DNA of 52,094 bases from Minisyncoccota bacterium (GTDB taxonomy: Bacteria; Patescibacteriota; Minisyncoccia; JAHIHE01; JAGLIN01): contig JAGLIM010000028.1 of NCBI GenBank assembly GCA_023142995.1, positions 1-52,094 of the forward strand. The letters run 5' to 3'. Both the position numbers and the translations under genes were made by a program. Positions 49,603-52,094 of this stretch are shown here, piece after piece. Under the pieces are notes generated by a model. The model was not told the origin of the DNA, searched no databases, and worked only from the letters and a program-made list of their open reading frames with translations. The stretch's first letter is position 1; each line of letters begins with the position of its first letter.

Positions 49603-49720
49603 ATGGTGAATTTTTCCGCCCAAGGCGGACCAACCAAAGGCTGGGAATTTTGAATAAAATTGAAAATTTTATGAATAAATAGTAAAGAAAATATTATTAT
49701 AAATATATAATCAACAAAAT

Positions 49721-50347
49721 ATGGCTAGAGATTTAAGTGCAAAATGTAAAAAATGCAGAAGAGAAGGTAAAAAGATTTTTCTTAAAGGAGAAAGGTGTTT
49801 TAGTATGAAATGTGCAATGATAAAAAGACCTTATGCACCAGGACAACACGGACAATCTAGGAGAATGGGATTATCTGAATATGGAATACAATTAAGAGAA
49901 AAACAGAAGGTAAAGAGAACATATGGTTTGCTTGAAAAACAGTTTAGAAAATATTATGATATGGCAAACAGTATGAAAGGAAACACAGGGGTTCTGCTTT
50001 CAACGCTTCTAGAACGAAGAATGGATAACGTTGTTTATCGTCTTGGCTTAGCGGAATCAAGAAATCATGCTAGGCAATTAGTAAATCACGGACATTTTCT
50101 GCTTAATGGCATAAAGACAGATATACCATCATGTTTATTAAAAGAAGGGGATGTAATATCGATAAAAAATGATAAAGGTGTTTATTTTCAGAATCTGAAA
50201 AATGTTTTAAAAAATCAGCAAGTTCCATCTTGGTTATCGCTGGATCTACAAAAAATAGAAGGCAAGGTAGTGTCTTCTCCAACGTTGGATGAAATTGACA
50301 TGAATAGCAACATTCATTTAATAATTGAATTTTATTCAAAATCATAA
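49721..50347 (+). CDS. rpsD: 30S ribosomal protein S4
   Basis: S4 nucleates 30S assembly on 16S rRNA and in many bacteria represses this operon. The 208-residue product has cysteines 9, 12, 26 and 31 (CKKC and CFSMKC), the zinc-binding form, then RPYAPGQHGQSRRMGLSEYG. The S4 RNA-binding domain is RRMDNVVYRLGLAESRNHAR then QLVNHGHFLLNG. Length is normal. The 118-bp gap to rpsK holds a hairpin-like CCGCCCAAGGCGGACC. Confidence 0.96.
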   Translation: MARDLSAKCKKCRREGKKIFLKGERCFSMKCAMIKRPYAPGQHGQSRRMGLSEYGIQLREKQKVKRTYGLLEKQFRKYYDMANSMKGNTGVLLSTLLERRMDNVVYRLGLAESRNHARQLVNHGHFLLNGIKTDIPSCLLKEGDVISIKNDKGVYFQNLKNVLKNQQVPSWLSLDLQKIEGKVVSSPTLDEIDMNSNIHLIIEFYSKS

Positions 50348-50373
50348 TTATAAATAATAAAATAAACAAAAAT

Positions 50374-51399
50374 ATGCAAAAAATTACACTACCAGAGAAA
50401 CCAATATTAAAAAATCAAAAAGATAATTTTGCTGTTTTTGAAATAAAATCATGTTATCCTGGCTATGGTACAACAATTGGAAATGCTTTAAGAAGAGTAT
50501 TACTTTCGAGTTTACCTGGATCTGCGATTACATCTGTAAAGATTTCAGGAGTTAATCATGAATTTTCTACAATACCTGGAGTATTAGAAGATGCTGTTGA
50601 GATAATTCTTAATTTGAAGAAAATAAAATTTAAAATGTATGTTGATGATTCAGTTAAATTATCTTTAAAAGTTAATAAAGAAGGTAAGGTGACTGCAGGA
50701 GATATCAAGGGAAATAGTGATGTTGAAATTTCAAATAAAGATGCTTATATTGCAACAGTAACTAATAAAAATGGAGAGTTTGAGATGGAGATTAAGATCG
50801 AAAAAGGAATTGGATATATGCCTATTGAACAACAAGGCGACGAAAAGCTTGAAATCGGTAATATAGCGATGGATGCAATATTTACGCCAGTAAAAAAAGT
50901 AAATTATCGTGTTGAGAATATGCGTGTTGGCAAAATGACTAACTATGACAAACTTATATTGGAGATTCAGACAGATGGAAGCATAACTCCAGAAGAAGCA
51001 TTTAAAAGCGCTACTTTGCTTCTTGTTGATCATTTTAATCTTTTTAGGGAAGTTATTGATCAAGAGCAATATGAGTTAAACGAAGCTGAGGAAACAGATG
51101 GAGAAGAAGAAGCATTCAAAAAAGCTGAATCAAAAAGAAAAGAGACCGAGAAGAAGGCAAAAGAAGAAAGAAAAGAACAAAATAAAGAGGAACAAGAAGA
51201 TGTTCTTAAGCTTTCAATAGAAGACATTAATTTATTACCGAGAATTTCTAACATATTAGCTGAAAATAAGATTAAGTCAGTTGGAAAGATAATTAAAAAA
51301 ACAGATGAAGATTTACAGCTATTGCCAGGTATGGGAGACAAAGCAATAAAAGATATTAAAAAATCCCTTGGAAAATTCGGTTTAACACTGAAAAAATAG
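50374..51399 (+). CDS. rpoA: RNA polymerase alpha subunit
   Basis: Alpha dimerises to start RNA polymerase assembly; its C-terminal domain binds DNA and activators. The 341-residue product has the N-terminal domain (about 1-230: SCYPGYGTTIGNALRRVLLS, PGVLEDAVEIILNLK, YRVENMRVGKMTNYDKLILE). An unusually long, charged Glu/Lys linker follows (about 231-285, with KESKRKETEKKAKEERKEQN-like sequence). The C-terminal domain (about 285-341) has helix-hairpin-helix LLPRISNILAENKIKSVGKI and LLPGMGDKAIKDIK. The linker is far longer than the usual 15-20 residues. Confidence 0.96.
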   Translation: MQKITLPEKPILKNQKDNFAVFEIKSCYPGYGTTIGNALRRVLLSSLPGSAITSVKISGVNHEFSTIPGVLEDAVEIILNLKKIKFKMYVDDSVKLSLKVNKEGKVTAGDIKGNSDVEISNKDAYIATVTNKNGEFEMEIKIEKGIGYMPIEQQGDEKLEIGNIAMDAIFTPVKKVNYRVENMRVGKMTNYDKLILEIQTDGSITPEEAFKSATLLLVDHFNLFREVIDQEQYELNEAEETDGEEEAFKKAESKRKETEKKAKEERKEQNKEEQEDVLKLSIEDINLLPRISNILAENKIKSVGKIIKKTDEDLQLLPGMGDKAIKDIKKSLGKFGLTLKK

Positions 51400-51554
51400 T
51401 TTACACTCCTTCGCTTTTTGTATTCCGATTTTGTAGATTTTAAAAAGATTACTTTTTCATTTAAAATCAAAGGAAATTTCACATAAAGCTACGGAGCATT
51501 ATACGGAATTATTTTAGCAAAGGAGTATAGATTTTATAGATATAATATTTAGTT

Positions 51555-51902
51555 ATGAAACATAAGATTAAAGGAAGACAATTTAAAAGAAGTAAATCAC
51601 AAAGAAAAGCTTTACTTAAACATTTATCTGAAGCTATTATTTTAAATGAAAAGATTACTACAACAACAGCAAAAGCAAAAGAATTATCTTCTCATGTTGA
51701 AAAACTTATAACAATTGCAAAGAAGAACAATCTATTAGCAGCAAAGACAATTCATAGTAGATTGTGTGACGAGGCATCAAAAAAATTGTTAAAAGATATT
51801 GTAAAACGTTATGAGAAAAGAAGTGGTGGTTATACAAGAGTAGTAAAGATTGGAGAAAGAAAAGGAGATGTTGCTCAAATGTCTATCATAGAATTTGTAT
51901 AA
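51555..51902 (+). CDS. rplQ: 50S ribosomal protein L17
   Basis: L17 is a 50S assembly protein near the exit tunnel. The 115-residue product has HKIKGRQFKRSKSQRKALLK, ILNEKITTTTAKAKELSSHV, and ends RSGGYTRVVKIGERKGDVAQ with MSIIEFV. The 155-bp gap from rpoA contains inverted ACTCCTT / AAGGAGT ends (51,405 and 51,521) but no ORF. Confidence 0.96.
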   Translation: MKHKIKGRQFKRSKSQRKALLKHLSEAIILNEKITTTTAKAKELSSHVEKLITIAKKNNLLAAKTIHSRLCDEASKKLLKDIVKRYEKRSGGYTRVVKIGERKGDVAQMSIIEFV

Positions 51903-51990
51903 ATAGACATTTTGCGTAATTACTTCCTAACTGCGATCGTTATGTTTTGGTCAAATGATGCAGTAAGTCTAATACTTAATGATTAATAAA

Positions 51991-52094
51991 ATGACTAAGA
52001 AAATGAATAAGTCAGTTGATAAAATTGAAAGAAAATGGCATATTTTTGATGCTTCTGAAGAGAGTTTTGGAAGAATGTCTTCAAAAATTTCAAC
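51991..52094 (+). CDS. rplM: 50S ribosomal protein L13 (5' part, runs off the window)
   Basis: The visible 34 codons contain ERKWHIFDASEESFGRMSSK, the L13 opening (usually RKWYVIDAxxxxLGRLA). The start is uncertain: ATG at 51979, 51991 or 52003 are all in frame. The gene continues the rplQ-rplM order and is cut by the window end. Confidence 0.9.
   Translation, partial: MTKKMNKSVDKIERKWHIFDASEESFGRMSSKIS

Noticed and set aside
1-52094. Recoded UGA (Gly) as in Gracilibacteria or Absconditabacteria
   Set aside because: Genes end normally at TGA (for example at 24,302 and 39,046) and ribosomal genes have no internal TGA.

Overview
The window is an AT-rich bacterial chromosome segment. Most ORFs are short, start codons often follow A/T-rich sequence without a clear Shine-Dalgarno, and UGA is used as an ordinary stop. 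The core genes suggest a Candidate Phyla Radiation (Patescibacteria) genome, most likely Parcubacteria/Moranbacteria-like: infA-rpmJ-rpsM-rpsK-rpsD-rpoA-rplQ-rplM, a PilM/FtsA-like ATPase followed by a baseplate-J-like membrane protein, a PP2C-like membrane protein, MltG, and cysteine-containing L33, L36 and S4. The taxonomic call is an inference from gene content and style.

Region 1 (1-15,200) is a defence island. A type I restriction-modification set (hsdM 556, hsdS 9256, hsdR 11788) is split by inserted modules: a DUF4143-type AAA ATPase, a KilA-N protein, a ParA-type ATPase, and a tight three-gene cassette. The cassette holds a cytosine-C5 DNA methyltransferase, a protein with an N-terminal MORC/MutL/Hsp90-like GHKL ATPase plus a C-terminal histidine-kinase module, and a receiver-domain protein with an unrecognised C-terminal domain. 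It looks like a restriction or abortive system wired through two-component phosphotransfer, and it is my best candidate for an under-described system. hsdR is followed by a PD-(D/E)XK orphan and an unknown partner. Decayed genes (a RadC tail, an ORF6N-like stub, a gutted Fic gene) show rapid turnover.

Region 2 (15,200-31,300) is an accessory archipelago of mostly single genes: NUDIX, Fic, SLOG/DprA-like, AlkD-like, alpha/beta hydrolase, GIY-YIG, a PIF1-like helicase with a C-terminal WYL domain, a FemAB/DUF2156-like acyltransferase, two PEP-synthase-type phosphohistidine swivel proteins (one frameshifted at A9), a histidine phosphatase, an MBL hydrolase, two cupins (one with a stop), and a secreted thermonuclease. 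At least three families of short hairpin-rich dispersed repeats separate them.

Region 3 (31,300-37,000) holds SAM metabolism and tRNAs. A SAM-I (S-box) riboswitch with a sigma70-type promoter precedes metK. Smr, rpmG, tRNA-Trp and a SAM-dependent methyltransferase follow. On the minus strand lie ahcY and a PfkB kinase that is probably adenosine kinase. Together they encode SAM synthesis, use, SAH hydrolysis and adenosine salvage. tRNA-Tyr follows.

Region 4 (37,000-52,094) is core: uppS, mltG, a DJ-1/PfpI protein, an L10-leader with rplJ-rplL, the PP2C-like membrane protein (minus strand), a 62-bp perfect palindrome, tRNA-Ala, a wHTH protein, the PilM-like ATPase and its membrane partner, and the ribosomal/rpoA operon. 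A 147-bp MITE-like element sits between infA and rpmJ. The window ends inside rplM.
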